Below, piece by piece: positions 1 through 11,952 of a stretch of DNA of 64,000 nt (position 1 is the first letter of the stretch; each line of letters starts with the position of its first letter). A program made the translations under genes and the position numbers. The notes below the pieces were generated by a model. It was not told the DNA's origin and did not search any database. It saw only the letters and a program-made list of their open reading frames with translations. The stretch is from the NCBI RefSeq assembly GCF_018294505.1, contig NC_057807.1, positions 272,409,369 through 272,473,368 on the forward strand. Reading direction: 5' to 3'. This stretch comes from Triticum aestivum (lineage: Eukaryota; Streptophyta; Magnoliopsida; Poales; Poaceae).

Positions 1-876
1 AAGACATGTTTATGAAACTAACCAAGTCAAGAACAAGTTCATAGCATGCAAGGACCAACTACAACAACCTTGGCAAAATTGAATAACATGTAAACAATCT
101 GCCAGGAAACATTTTGTAGCAAAAGTAGAGCACGGAAATGACATGCTAGACTACTCCATAATTGCAACCAGGGGAATGAATGGATAGAGCATAACCATAT
201 GTTCAAAACATCCTTACTGAAGTATCTCAAAATATGCATGGATCTCTCTGTAGCGTCCAGTTTACATGGCATCAAAATAACAGCAGAACAGGGACTAAAA
301 TCAGCAACATCACGAAGCCTAGTTTGCATTCTTGTGATAGTCACCACATTGATCACAAAAATACATGGCATACACCACTGTAAAGATGGCATGGCATAGA
401 TCAAAACACATATAGACATCAACCTCATAGGATGCATACATCAACCATGGCAAAAATGACAAATGAGCATGTTCTGTTAACAGACAGCAGACAACATTAT
501 ATAGCACTCTTGCAACGATGATTCAGGCATCAAGATGAGCTCAAATGAACGTGATGCAATGGAACTTAATGAAGTACTCGTTGAGACGAACAATTTGACA
601 TATTACACGCACAAAACGGAATAGTATGCATGGAGTTATGATGCGATGAACATGGCAACATTATGAAAAAATAACAGGGACTTAGTCAAATTCGGGGTCA
701 ACCTTGGGGATCCAGATCTGGCACGATTCTCGAGGCGGCAGCGCTAGCTCGCCGGAGAAGTTCGCCGGAGATGGCGAGGAAGGGCCTGGGGTGACCTCCT
801 CCGGCCGGATCTCGCCGGATCCGGCGCGGGGATGGCGGAGACAGATGCGGCGGGGTGCGGGAGCGGCCGGACAGAG

Positions 877-1207
877 NNNNNNNNNNNNNNNNNNNNNNNN
901 NNNNNNNNNNNNNNNNNNNNNNNNNNNNNNNNNNNNNNNNNNNNNNNNNNNNNNNNNNNNNNNNNNNNNNNNNNNNNNNNNNNNNNNNNNNNNNNNNNNN
1001 NNNNNNNNNNNNNNNNNNNNNNNNNNNNNNNNNNNNNNNNNNNNNNNNNNNNNNNNNNNNNNNNNNNNNNNNNNNNNNNNNNNNNNNNNNNNNNNNNNNN
1101 NNNNNNNNNNNNNNNNNNNNNNNNNNNNNNNNNNNNNNNNNNNNNNNNNNNNNNNNNNNNNNNNNNNNNNNNNNNNNNNNNNNNNNNNNNNNNNNNNNNN
1201 NNNNNNN
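877..1207. other. Assembly gap (331 N)
   Basis: An unbroken run of N inside the GC-rich leader of LTR F1. The flanks are very rich in CCGG and GGCG, which suggests a sequencing or assembly dropout. Frames running across it are meaningless. Confidence 1.
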
Positions 1208-1430
1208 CGGGCGGGCCGGCCTCGGGCCCCGCGGGCCGCGGCGGCGCGGGGACGGACGGCGGTGATGTGGCGGCGGCTGGTTGGCTGTCGCGGCGGGGAA
1301 GGCGACGTGGCGCGATCTGATTGGACGTAGCGAGGTGTCCGGTGGACATGTCCGGCGCGGATGGACATGTCCGGCGGCGCGAGGAGGAAGACTGCTAGGG
1401 TTGGACTGCGGGATTTTCGGGGGAGGGCAT

Positions 1431-1437
1431 ATTTATA
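1431..1437 (-). promoter_or_regulatory. TATA box of LTR F1
   Basis: The minus strand reads ctataaatat, followed by a C-rich stretch where a transcript start would lie. The same box occurs in F2 at 57304-57310 in the same context, as expected for an LTR core promoter. Confidence 0.6.
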
Positions 1438-1928
1438 GATAGAGGGAGCTAGGAGAGTCCAAATGAGGAGCGGTTTTCGGCCACGCGATCGTGATCGAAC
1501 GACCGAGAGCATGGAGGGGAGTTTGCTGGGTTTTTGGGCCACTTTGGAGGGGGTGTTGGGCTGCACACAAAAAAGGCCTTTACGGTTTCCCGGTTAACCG
1601 TTGGAGTATCAAACGACCTCCAAATGGCGCGAAACTTGACAGGCGGTCTACCGGTGCTATACCAAGGCCGCTTGGCAAAACTCGGGCCATTCCGAGAAAG
1701 TTTAACACCCGCACAAGAAAAGAGGCAAAAGGGGAACGCCGGAGGACATAGGAGTGCCGGATTGCAAAACGGACAACGGGGAAAATGCTCGGATGCATGA
1801 GACGAACACGTATGCAATGCAATGCACATGATGACATGATAAAATGCAACACACAAGCAAATGACATGGCAACTACGGAGAATAACGGGCAGACACCTGG
1901 CGCATCGAATCCGGGGCGTTACACTGGA

Positions 1929-2979
1929 GATTCCTTCTACGGCCCTCCTCAGTTCCTGCTCGAAAATATCAAGGTGAATGATCTTGATGAGGAACGTCAG
2001 AGTGAGTAAAGCAGGGGAAAGAGTGACGACTCACCCAGCTTGGGGGGTTGTACATAGAAAACCCATCCCGCGGTTTAGTGTGAAGGAATTCTTTTTCCTC
2101 TCCTTTATACAGGTCGGACAATATCCTTGCCGGAGCAGTGGCGGAGTCCGGACCCTTATGGCCACAGCGGGCAGCGTCATCTTCCCCGTTGTAGTGCCAC
2201 ATGGGCTACCCCCGATATTGAAGCGGTTGCACTCCCCGCATTATGCATATTGCCATAACCTCGACTATCGTTAATCCGGATTTTGCCAGTAACTTTATCC
2301 TCCTCATCAGGAAGTGTATTTCCCTAGTATCCTCCTCTTGAGGGCTCCGAGAGCGCCAGTTTCGATGTGCCCTCGGCGAGGCGTTACTGAACTTGGGGAG
2401 ACCTGTCCGGACTGGATCCGGAAGGGGAACATCATCGACGTAAAACCACTCTGAAGGTCAGTTCCCCGGTGCCTTTTTGGGAGTACCGGATAGGTATCCG
2501 TTCTCGGTGATGCGCCATACTTCGGCTCCGCCTACTTGACATAGGGATTCTCCCTGGTTGTGAGGGACGAGGTAGAACAACATCTTCCGTAACCCAAAGT
2601 GAGCCTCGCAGCCTAGAAATAGCTCACAAAGGGCAACGTATCCTGCTATATGCAGCACGGAGGCAAGGGTGAAGTTGTGCAACTGGAGGCCGTAGAACTC
2701 TAGGAGCCCGCGAGGAAACGGGTGGATAGGAAACCCGATACCCCTTAGCAGATGCTGGATGAGGCATATTCGCTCCTCTGGAGATGGATTAGGAGATCCC
2801 TCCGCTTGCTCCCCGCCATTATAGGTGGCTATTCCGGCTCGAACGGGGACCATGAACACCGGTGGGAGAAGCCCTTGGGTCTGTAACTCTATCAAACGGC
2901 TGTGAGGAGCTGAACACTCTTCCCAGTCCCCCGGCTTGGAGCGAGGGGAGCAAGAAGAAGAGCTGCGGTGACCGGCCAT
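1929..2979 (-). pseudogene. J1 antisense gene, 'putative gypsy type transposon' family
   Basis: A frame on the minus strand opens with MAGHRSSSSCSPRSKP at 2979 and stays open for 173 codons. Its core, around FYGLQLHNFTLASVLHI and FLGCEAHFGLR, is typical of the plant domain called 'putative gypsy type transposon' (Transposase_28). Recognisable protein continues beyond the first stop, including SGLTIVEVMAICIMRGVQP and YNGEDDAARCGHKGPDSA, with another in-frame stop, and ends at a splice donor (GG/GTGAGT, last exon base 2035). A possible next exon starts at 1982 after CATCAAG and is cut by LTR F1. The first ATG follows a TATA-like box by about 85 bases. The gene runs against the element's own transcript. 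Function unknown; now broken. Confidence 0.65.
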
Positions 2980-3063
2980 GTTGGAATAGTTTTTTCGGAG
3001 CGCTCTGTTGGATGCTTGATCGAGGGAAGAGGGTGTGGTTTGGATCTGAGAATCCCCGTCTCT

Positions 3064-3071
3064 TCAAATAG
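3064..3071 (-). promoter_or_regulatory. TATA-like box of J1 antisense gene
   Basis: The minus strand reads gtctatttgaaga about 85 bases before the antisense ATG at 2979. It is a weak TATA match, but its position agrees with boxes before the antisense genes of T and R. Confidence 0.35.
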
Positions 3072-3315
3072 ACGGTTAACCTGCAGGACCGGGGGTGGAA
3101 AATGCAAAAATGCCTCGGCTCCTCGCATTTGCTCGACACGTGGAGGTGGTCATTATTGAGGCACAGAAGCCGAGGAGTACAACATTGATGGGAAGCGGGA
3201 CACTATTCGTCATAACAGGTACTTTGGAGTATTCGGAGATGGAACCCGCCTTGCAATGCCGAAGACAAGACTGCGTGCCGGACTCATCGTCATTGAATCT
3301 TGGTTCTGGGGCTAC

Positions 3316-3798
3316 TAAGGGAGTCCTAGATTAGGGGGTATCCGGACAGCCGGACTATATACTTTGTACGGACTATTGGAGCGTGAAGATACAAGACTCA
3401 AGACTCCGTCCCGTGTCCGGATGGGACTCTCCTTTGCATGGAAGACAAGCTTGACGTTCCGGATAATATATTTCCTTCCTTGTAACCGACTCCATGTAAA
3501 CCCTAGCCCTCTCCAGTGTCTATATAAACCGGAGAGGTTGGTCCTTAGAAGGCCAATCATGATCACAATCATAATCATCATAGGCTAGCTTATAGGGTTT
3601 AGCCTCTATGATCTCGTGGTAAATTTACTCTTGTACTACTCATATCAACAATATCAATCAAGCAGGAAGTAGGGTTTTACCTCCATCGAGAGGGCCCAAA
3701 CCTGGGTAAACATTGTGTCCCTTGCCTCCTGTTACCATCAGCCTAAGACGCACAGATCGGGACCCCCTACCCGAGATCCGCCGGTTTTGACACTGACA
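3316..3798 (+). repeat. 3' LTR of J1
   Basis: The 483-bp LTR starts TAAGGGAGTCC (the usual TG mutated to TA) and ends TTTTGACACTGACA. It has a TATA box, tatataaa, at 3531-3538. It matches the J2 5' LTR along its length, with many substitutions. What follows (3799 on) is not a primer-binding site, so this is a 3' LTR. Confidence 0.8.
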
Positions 3799-6700
3799 CT
3801 TCTCTCCCTAACCACTCTAGTTCCCTCATACCACCACCTCGAGGCCCTCCATCGCCGTCGTTCATCCCCGGGAGCACCGCGCGCTCGTGGCCAAAGATGG
3901 CCGATGGCCTCCTCTGTGGCCGTCCAAGCCGTCGCCACTACGGCCCTCGTCGGCATGCGCGAAGCACCTAGGTGGATGTGGCACAGCCTCCTGAGCCCAT
4001 CCATAGCCAGAGCATCACCGGAGGTGCCCCGTAGCGCTGGTAGTTGTCGTCAGGGCTCTCTGCTGCCTCGACCAGGCGAGCGCGCGGGAGGAAGACGAAG
4101 ACGAAGGCCCTGCAGGCGGGCCCCGCTCATCAGTGGTCCAGCCACCAGGCCACGCTGGCAAGTGGAGGCGGGTTCGCCATCTGCCGCATCCCCGCAGCGA
4201 AAGCGCACTACGCCTGGGCGCCTTTGACATCGCCTTGTCGTCCGCATGGCCGAGCCGCTGGGCCAACCCAGTGCACTGCGGTGCTAAACTGCGTCGTGTG
4301 CACACTTTAGGTATAAACCAGATCTTCTTCTTTTTATTTTCCAGTTAATTTCTAAAATCCATAGTTAACTCTTTTCCTGTCCAAATTTGATGATTCAAAT
4401 TTCTACTGACTCCATAAATTAGGTTCTATTTAATGGGCTATAGTGGACATTTTCATTGTTCTTGGGTCTCACTGGATCCTTTAAAAAGGTCATTTATCCA
4501 CATAGGTCCACTTCAAAAATCCATATTATATTCATTTCAACTCCAAATTCAGTGAAACCAATTTCTAGATGTTTCTAAAATCATGCCTAATTTAATGGGT
4601 ACTTTTAATCATTTTATAAAAAGGCATTTTGCAGAGAACTTGCAGATCCATTAAATCCCTTATATCCTCCATATTGAAATGTTATAAAATATCCACGTAT
4701 CCAATTCCATTGAAATCACTTTGGTGATTCCTCATATGATCGGAGGTATCCTAGAAAAGTCCAACTCACACTTTTAGAGCACTTTTATTTTTGCCTTGTT
4801 GTGTTTCTTATTGTGATTGTTTCCGTCGTAAGTTGGCGAAGTAGACGGAGTACTTGGAGATGGACGAGAAGGTTTGAAGAATCTGAAGGACAAGGCAAGC
4901 AACCCTTTGACCATGTCTATGAAACCCTTTTTATGCATGTCATATAGCACTTTATTATTGCTGCATCGGAATCATGATGAGATGTTAGCCACTTCGGTGG
5001 GTTGCCTTCGTTTCCTCCTTGTTGATACTTGCATTGTGCATGACCCTACCTTCCTATGAGGGTTATGCGGGTGGGAGAAGATAGGATGCTAAAGTAGTTG
5101 CTATGCAAATGGGACGGGTATGCATGGTGTTGGAAACAAAAGTAAACTCAAAGACTTTTTGAAAACCCCGTCGGGTGCCACTAACGCCCGAGGGAGATGG
5201 TGAGCTAGGTAACCACTTGATAAAGAAGTGGTGTACCAGAGCAAGTTGTGTGGGAGTGCTTTCGACAAACGGATTAGATTTAAGATTTGTCGACTATCCC
5301 AACCTTACATGCGCAACCACTCTACCCTTATATGGGAAAGGGCATTATTGATTACCTAGGTCGATACTAGCATGGTGCCCACATTACTAGTGATGGGGGT
5401 GACATGAGGTCACTCTCGGGACGGGTCGTGCCAGGTAGGGCGGCCGTGACTGTTTTTACAGGGCACCAGACACACTGTTGGTACCCCGTGCTTGTGGTAT
5501 GTGATGAATATGGGAGCGAGGCTCCACAATTTTAAGATGTGAAATGTTGGGCAAGGGGGTTACTACCAATCAAGTGGACTCTATGTTAGTGTCGTCTAGG
5601 GAAAGATAGTGATCGGGTGCTTACCCCGGGTACATGAGGTACCGCAGGTCGTGGATGACATGGAAGTTCCCCGGATCTTTTGGGTAAAGTGTGCAACCTC
5701 TGCAGAGTGTAAAACTATTCGAATAGACGTGTCCACGGTCAAGGACAGTTGGGCGGTGCTGCTTAAAATATGTCTAGAGTTTTACAAACTGCGTGTGTGT
5801 GTGTTGATGAAACTATTTGGGTTAAGTCAGATGACTTGACACGATGATCAAGTTGGATTGGTGTCCAACTCTGCTTATGTTGATATCTGTAACTTGTTCA
5901 TACGAATATCTGTACCCTCATGATGCATACATTACAGGTCGATAGATCATGTCATTGCACTCAAAACTAGCTTTCTGCAAACTACCTACTTAGTGCTATA
6001 TCATTGCATTATTGTGCCTTGTTCCAATAATGGGTTGCTTGAGAGTACATTCAAAGTACTCATTGGCTTGCCACTGTTATTTAATTGGCCAGGCATGGAA
6101 GAACAGGAGTTCAAAGAGGAATTCTTTGGAGACTAACATGCGAACTAGGACGCTTTCCCAGTCAGAATGCCTGTAGGGTTATGGTAGATGGCATGGGTTC
6201 TACTTATCAACGAAGATTTCCACTACTTAAGTTTATTTGGTATTCATCCCTTGTGGCTTTATCTATGTAAGACTTGACCATAATGGTCATAATTTGTGTA
6301 AGACAATATGTATGGATGTAAGATTCTTGTTATTCAGCTTCTGTGTGTTCAGTGAGCATTGATCTGTGGGATCACTGTACATGTGTACTCGGTGATCATG
6401 ACTTATGAGTCGGGGTCCCCAGAAGTTGTTTCATTCCGGTGTCAGGTGCAAATTATTCCAGTATCGGATGATTGTGTACCCGCTTGAAACTTCTTTCATC
6501 TTCTTATAATGCTCTCTATGTGTTTCATTTATTCAACTCGAGAGATACTTATGCTTCATCTGCTGAGTTGACCATCCGATACTCGACTTTGTTAAGTTCG
6601 TAGTTACATCATTTCCCTCCTTGTCCTCTTCATAAGTAGGATACATATCCTGAAGGAAGAATGAAAACTTCGTCAGGATGCACTGATGCTGAGAAATTAA

Positions 6701-8152
6701 ACATCAATGACATGGACCGACCTCTTCGGGAAGAGCAACCAAGTACTAAAAGATCCGTTAGATTCATAGCTAGACCATTCCCCCCTTACCCGACCTCTTA
6801 AATCTCGGGACAAGATTTCTTTGAGTGGAGGAGAGTTGGAACTTATAATTAAGCTACAATGATCTCCCCTCTAATCATGCCAAGTCGTCATGTTTTGCAA
6901 GCTTAAGTGCCACTAGCTCAAAGTCAAGGTCAAATTTAAATTTAAATTGTAGGTAAAAACAATATTTCTTGGAACAGTAAAACAAAGATGTTGGTGGTGT
7001 TGCAAATATTCCCTAAGTAATTTCCAAGATGAAACCAACATCATTTGGATTCCCAAAATTCCCATGGAATTAATTAAGTGGATCAACCACAACTAATTGG
7101 GCCATTCCAAATTAAACAATTGGTTTAGCATTTCAAAATAAATTTAAACTTTGTGTGCTAGCTCAAAATATTGCCTAATATTTATGTGCTAAATTTCATG
7201 TTCAAACAATCATTTGGTATTAAAATAAAATAGGAAATAGAAAGAAAATAAGAAATAGAAAAAATAAAAAGAAAAATAAAAAGAGAAAACCCCCACTTTG
7301 CAGTTGGGCCTCAAGTACGCAGTGAGGCCCAGCCCACCAACACCCCCTTCTTGTTCCTCCTGTTCACCCAAGCGCGGTGGATGTCAGAGCGACATCCATG
7401 ACTTGGATCAGCCACGAGGCAGCCATCCAGAGGCCCTCGATGCTCCATAAGGAGCCCCGCAACCCCTGATAAACTCTAGCGGCATTCCTCACCTTCCCCA
7501 CGCCGCTTTTCTTCTCCCACGCGCTTGGCTGAACCGCCGTCGCCATGGCCTTTGTCCCACGCATAGCCACCATCCTCCGTGGGCCTAAGATCGTGTCCAA
7601 GAGGATTGTTGTGCGCCGCTACTTTGTCTGCGCCACAGGGTGCGATGTGCCAATCCACCACATCGTGACACTATCGTGGACCTTCCTCGACTCCACATGT
7701 TAGTCGCCATCAGCGATTCTCCTCCACTATAGCGCCTCTCCGAGCTTGGATTCGTGCTCGACCATGCTCTTCACCCTAGCCCTAGCTCCCCACCATTGTG
7801 TCTCATTGCCTCCATGGCCTGAGCCCATTCTACTCGTGCTAGTGGATGCCGAGCACATCATTCTGCTCTTGGAGATCCCAGGAGGCCGTAGCACTTCTCC
7901 CCTCTGTCGTTCGTGCGCTGTGGCATCGCTGCCACACGCGCATGAGCTCCGGGCTTCGCTCTGCTTGTCGCCGCCGTCGGCACAGGCCATCTCTAGCAGC
8001 CCCGCGACCACCCTTAGACGCACAACGCTGCCAGCTACCCATAGAGCCCAGCCATGGATCCAGCCATTGTCAAAAACGGCCGACCGAGCATCGCTTTCGC
8101 GCACTGCTTAGCGCCGACAGCCCAATAGTGGTTAGCCGACGTGGCTAATTAT
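3799..8152 (+). mobile_element. W: degraded long-LTR gypsy element, non-coding
   Basis: No protein frame is convincing anywhere here. 3799-4300 is GC-rich and 4300-6440 is AT-rich, with phrases such as gtgcaacctctgcagagtg that I associate with the long LTRs of wheat Sabrina/Wham-type gypsy elements. 6440-6836 looks like a short leftover internal part: it ends with aatctcgggacaagatttc, a sequence typical just after the pol of such elements, then a purine tract gtggaggagag. A second LTR block starts at 6837 (TGGAACTTATAATT) and stops at 8152 where Copia LTR X begins. My reading is: 5' LTR remnant, nearly complete loss of the interior, truncated 3' LTR. The family name and the 5' LTR end are uncertain. 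Confidence 0.5.
6837..8152 (+). repeat. 3' LTR of W, truncated
   Basis: It begins right after the purine tract at 6825-6835. The first 500 bases are AT-rich (U3-like). From about 7360 it turns GC-rich with pyrimidine-rich patches, like a transcribed leader. It is cut off by X at 8153. Confidence 0.5.
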
Positions 8153-9678
8153 TGGAAAACATAGTAGAAGACAAAAAAAATTCATGCCTACGCACACCGA
8201 AGATCAACATGAAGATGTATAATGGGTTGGGATTACGATCGTTACCGTCACCGAGTTGCAGTGGAAGAAGAACGTGTCAGTGTAGATCATACTTGGAGTC
8301 CCTCAAACTGAAGATGAATGATCCCGTGAACCTCTGCGAACAGTCCCTCGAACCGAAGATCGAAAGTACGACCTCTCTACTTGGTTGCAAGCGTGCAGTC
8401 TTCATGATCTGGTAGCGCTTTGCCGTCCAGAGCTAATCGTTGTCGGAGAATTAGAGGGAGGAGGTTAGAACCACACAAGGCTTATAATTATGAGGAAAAG
8501 AGAATTAGCCTAGCTCTAATTAGTCAACTAGGACCAACTAAAACTAGAACTAGAACTAGAAGAACTGGAGGAGGCTCCAAAACTTATGCAAACAACATAG
8601 CAGAAACCCCTAGTATATATGGATTAGTGGAGGAGGGGGCATCCACCAAGGAAGGAAAGACCCTCCTTGGGTCGCCGGCCGAGGGGAGGAGTAGGACTCA
8701 TACTTAGTCCAATTCGGCCCCCCTATATGGCAAGGGGGCGCCACTTCCTTATGGGCCCTTATGGCCCATAATTCCTTCCACCACTTGGCCTTTTAAGGCC
8801 CGTTAATATTTAACTTAAATATAAAATGTTCCAAATACTTCCAGACCATTTTATATATGTTTCAACATCTCCAAAAACATTTTCCACCTATATATAATTT
8901 ATCGGTATTACCCAATATTCACCGAAACCCTTCTGGTGACCCTGAGTCGCTTCCTGGTCCTCCGGAACTATTCAGAATATTAATGAAACAATTCCACAAA
9001 TAATTTCTCATCACTTCCATCCTACTAACACTCAGCAGATTGTGATAGCATTAAGCTTGTGACATCGTAGGTTTGGTAACTCACCGACATGAACAAAATC
9101 GTTCGATAAATGACCGATAGCGGAACCGTGGATGTACATATCGATCCATGTGAGTACACGAATGATATTTGTGTGAACCTTTGGTTATCATGTGATGTTC
9201 CCTTTGCTTCACGATATTTCACAAACCCGGTATGCATCGGTATCCTCCTAAGTCATCACCACGCTCACTATATTGAAATCCTCGCTACCGGCTTTGTTCT
9301 TCTTTCTTGTTATTGTGTTCGAGCATCCCCGTGACGAAGTCACATGTTTCTGTCCAGACGATGCTTGATGCCATCACACCGAGAGGTTCCTAAGAATATC
9401 ACTCCATCATTGAAGGAGAAGATCCCACTCTCGAGCTATCTAGTCCCTTGCCAAACTTGTTGACGAACCTGTAAGTTGTCGTTATGATCACCGTGTTATA
9501 GGTGACGTTTGAGAAACCCCAAAGTCCACCATACGGTAAGAAGTGACTACGACTCTCATGGTCTAAGGAGCAAAGCCACACATTAACACTCCGTGTCATT
9601 ATGATTGATTGTAGACGATATTAACTCAATTCATAACAAATAAGATTGGGTCGATTAAATATGATCGTTCTTCCAACG
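8153..9678 (-). repeat. X: Copia-type LTR, probably solo
   Basis: Read on the minus strand, the 3' end (8153) is ...ctatgttttccA and the start (9678) is cGTTGGAAG. A tgttttccaaca-like tail and the body with gactgttcgcagaggttc are typical of BARE/Angela/Maximus-class Copia LTRs. Neither side shows a primer-binding site or purine tract, so I read it as a solo or isolated LTR of about 1.5 kb. The flanking five-base words (attat and tcgta) do not match, so either decay or a rearranged junction is involved. No protein is encoded. Confidence 0.6.
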
Positions 9679-9952
9679 TCGTAACACTGGTACACGTCGG
9701 TCCTAAACAAACGGTTTTTAACCCCTTTCCGCGACGGCATTCGGAACCGTCGCCAAGTGAGTGTGGGCGATAGGGGGATCCTTCCCACACGACCCAGAAA
9801 CCGTTGGGGATATGCCGTCCTGGCACACACGCTCGGCAAAATGAGGTCGTGTGCAACCGGCGAGCACTCAAATACAGAAATACATACGGTAGTGCTAAAA
9901 AATACAACTATACAGACGTAATCATTTCTGGTCGTAAGTACATCCCACACAG
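9679..9952. other. Y, left segment: host block of element T
   Basis: Non-LTR sequence that resumes at 44208 on the other side of T; the phrase acatcccacacag occurs at the left edge and again just inside the right segment (44242-44256). It contains several GTCG/CGGTTT-rich short repeats (for example aaacggtttttaacc and aaccgtcgcc) like the subterminal repeats of wheat CACTA-type DNA transposons. No terminus was found, so the class is a guess. Confidence 0.4.
9948..9952. repeat. Target duplication of T, left copy (cacag)
   Basis: Five bases directly before the T 5' LTR, identical to 44203-44207 directly after the 3' LTR. Confidence 0.9.
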
Positions 9953-11027
9953 TGTCGGTGTACAGAACTAGGGGCTCTACTTTGCACCCCTATACCTGTG
10001 CACGGGCAGTCAGAGCCGCGCCTGCGGCCACACTTAGGAGAGCAGAGGAAGGAGGACGAAGCCACAAGATGATCAAAGTAACGCCAAGATAGAGACCCAA
10101 AGAGAAAGAGGGAGAGGTGTACTCCCCCGGCAAGACCCTTGTCGGGCGGCCCCCATGGCCCCGACAAGGGCCTTGCCGGGGCAACTTGCCCAACACCAAC
10201 GAAGCGTGCCACCCTTGAGCCCGAGGTTTCGAACATCGTCAACCACACTGGAACCAACGCTCGGGAGGCACCTCCATGGTGGCATGCAGATCTTTGTGAA
10301 GATCATTAAACACATAGAATCAGATGAGGACCAAAATACGAGACCTCCAGCAACATCCTTGTCGGGGATGACCGCAGTGCCACGACAAGACCCTTGCCGG
10401 GCCCCCCGGCAATCTTGCCGGGAACATCAGCAGGGCCGCAGCCAGGCCCGCGCACACCAAGACTCCACCGCCGTTCCCATGCAGCTGCCAGCCCAACCAG
10501 CATGGAGAAGTGCGGTCCCGAGGCCAACTCAGCAAGCACCTGCGTAGTGGCATGCAGATCTTCGTGAAGACACCACCATCGCACCAGCTCAGCAGCCTGC
10601 CAGCCTACATGGCGCTGCCCACCTTGCTGGCTGGACACGTGTCGAGGCAGGGCGAGGCGGCAACAAAGCGAGGGGACACCTCAGGGGCGCATTTAATGCG
10701 TCCTATCCCATAATGACAAGCGATAAGCTTGTACACTGTACCCTTTCCACCTCCTGTGTGCCACTGTGGTGCCTCCTTCGACTATAAAAGGAGGCTTGAG
10801 GTGTACTGGAGAGGGATTCGGCTCTTTGAGCAAACTGACACATCGTAGCTAGCTCAAGAACGCTGAAATACACACCAAAGCAGGATTAGGGTATTACGCG
10901 ATCTCCGCGGCCCGAACCTGGGTAAACGACCTTTGTGCTCGCTCTTAGACCCGCTCTTCTCACAACCCCGCGCCCGTCGACCACAGTAGGGATTCCGTTG
11001 ATCCCATAGGTGTCGTTCTCACTGACA
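9953..11027 (+). repeat. T 5' LTR
   Basis: It starts TGTCGGTGTACAGAACTAGG and ends CGTTCTCACTGACA, 1075 bp. The TATA box tataaaag is at 10793-10800. The U3 part holds many copies, on both strands, of CTTGCCGGGG or close variants (10126-10190, 10348-10430), which could form hairpins. Frames in this interval are LTR artefacts. Confidence 0.9.
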
Positions 11028-11050
11028 TCTTTGGCGCACCAGGTAGGGGG
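11028..11050 (+). promoter_or_regulatory. T primer-binding region
   Basis: Directly after the LTR comes tctttggcgcaccaggtagg, the same type of sequence as after the S and U LTRs. I cannot name the tRNA primer without a comparison. Confidence 0.5.
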
Positions 11051-11101
11051 CGCGGTTGTGAAAATCTGGTCTAGCAGCTAGTCTAGCAGTTCTTCATCGC
11101 C

Positions 11102-11947
11102 ATGGCCTCCCAAGAGGAAGACGACGACGACAATCGGTTCATCCGAAGCCGGACTGCCCGTACCAGTGCGGGTGAGTAGTGGGCCGGTCGCGGATAGAAC
11201 CCGAGGCGTGACCCGCAAACACCCACATCACCCTAGCGGTCCAGACCTGGCGAGCGGCGTCGTTCGTGTGCAAGACGATGGGCCGCACGTCGCAAATTCT
11301 AGAGACAGAATTGGTCCCCCCGTAGGCGGCACGGGCCCCTCCAGGGGCGGCGCCATGACATCCACCGGTGGCGCGACGACCTCCAAGACGCCTGCGCCGG
11401 CGCCCACGATGCGCTCTTCCCAAGTTGTGCGCGACGAGTAGCGTCATCACACTGGTGACCCCGGGCACCGACCTGGGAAGAGTCCAGTGCACCCTTCACA
11501 AGACGAGGGGGGCCAGCATGCACGCCGAGCTGCAGGCAAAAATGGCGGACAACAGCAGGGCCGTGATAGAGCTCCTTCTAATGTGGTTAGACGTCGGAGC
11601 ACGTCATGATCCACTCAGCTTTCACCGCCGCCCACACCAGCAGAAGCTCTGGCGCTTGCAGCTGCTCCTCGACTTCCTCCTGTTGCGGAGAAGCTCGACA
11701 AATGGAGAGCCACCGTCCGGAGCCTCGTCGACATCACCAACAAAGATGAGCCGCGACCAGCGGGGTCCATAGGCCGGCGCTCCGTCGAGCCACCGCATGC
11801 CAGTGGGGGAAGAGCCGGAGGTGATGCAGCTACGGTGCACTCTCCTCCCCCACGCACGTTACCGCGTATGTTGATCCGTCGTGATGATGCTGGCGATAAC
11901 ATTTCCATAGCGTCGTCTGATACGTGGATCCACCGCGATCAGCGCCA
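11102..11947 (+). pseudogene. T gag, N-terminal part
   Basis: The ATG at 11102 starts a short acidic leader (MASQEEDDDDNRF) that stops at 11177 after 25 codons. Recognisable gag continues in other frames: a stretch near 11530-11580 reads LQAKMADNSRAVIELLL, and the end (11835-11947) reads SIASSDTWIHRDQRQV. S interrupts here; joining 11952 to 21459 continues it as LQERAHEDARTTIKRR, so the insertion lies inside gag. Helical, charged character; role presumably capsid assembly. Broken by at least one stop and frameshifts. Confidence 0.6.
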
Positions 11948-11952
11948 AGTTC

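Larger units (their letters stand above)
1..1923 (-). mobile_element. F1: gypsy LTR, 5' part, minus strand
   Basis: Read on the minus strand, the element starts at 1923 with TGTAACGCCCCGGATTCG and runs leftwards out of the window. About 400 bases of its promoter-side LTR (1491-1920) recur at 57360-57817 in copy F2, which fixes the terminus. A TATA box lies at 1431-1437, followed by a GC-rich leader (interrupted by the assembly gap) and an AT-richer stretch at 1-680 with no convincing reading frame. No polypurine tract lies outside the terminus, so this is the 5' end of the element, and 1924-1928 (ctgga) should be one copy of its target duplication. Open frames here lie in LTR DNA and I do not believe them. 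The LTR style resembles long wheat gypsy LTRs; the family name is not certain. Confidence 0.75.
1924..3798 (+). mobile_element. J1: 3' part of a gypsy element
   Basis: This is the 3' end of a Ty3/gypsy element whose LTR (3316-3798) matches the 5' LTR of J2 at 60121-60591. The part before the LTR holds only an antisense gene and untranslated sequence. gag-pol is absent because LTR F1 interrupts the element at 1923; the rest would lie left of the window. A short purine-rich tract ending ggggctac (3308-3315) precedes the LTR. J1 and J2 cannot be two ends of one insertion, because the 3' part lies left of the 5' part on the same strand. Confidence 0.75.

Noticed and set aside
682..1566. Long frames on both strands across the N run
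   Set aside because: They are open only because N codons cannot be stops, and they lie in LTR leader sequence.
3715..4348. Genes in the GC-rich block after J1
   Set aside because: Frames on both strands with no domain; the block reads as an LTR leader of W.
8153..9678. X as the end of a full Copia element
   Set aside because: No primer-binding site or purine tract at either edge and no pol nearby.
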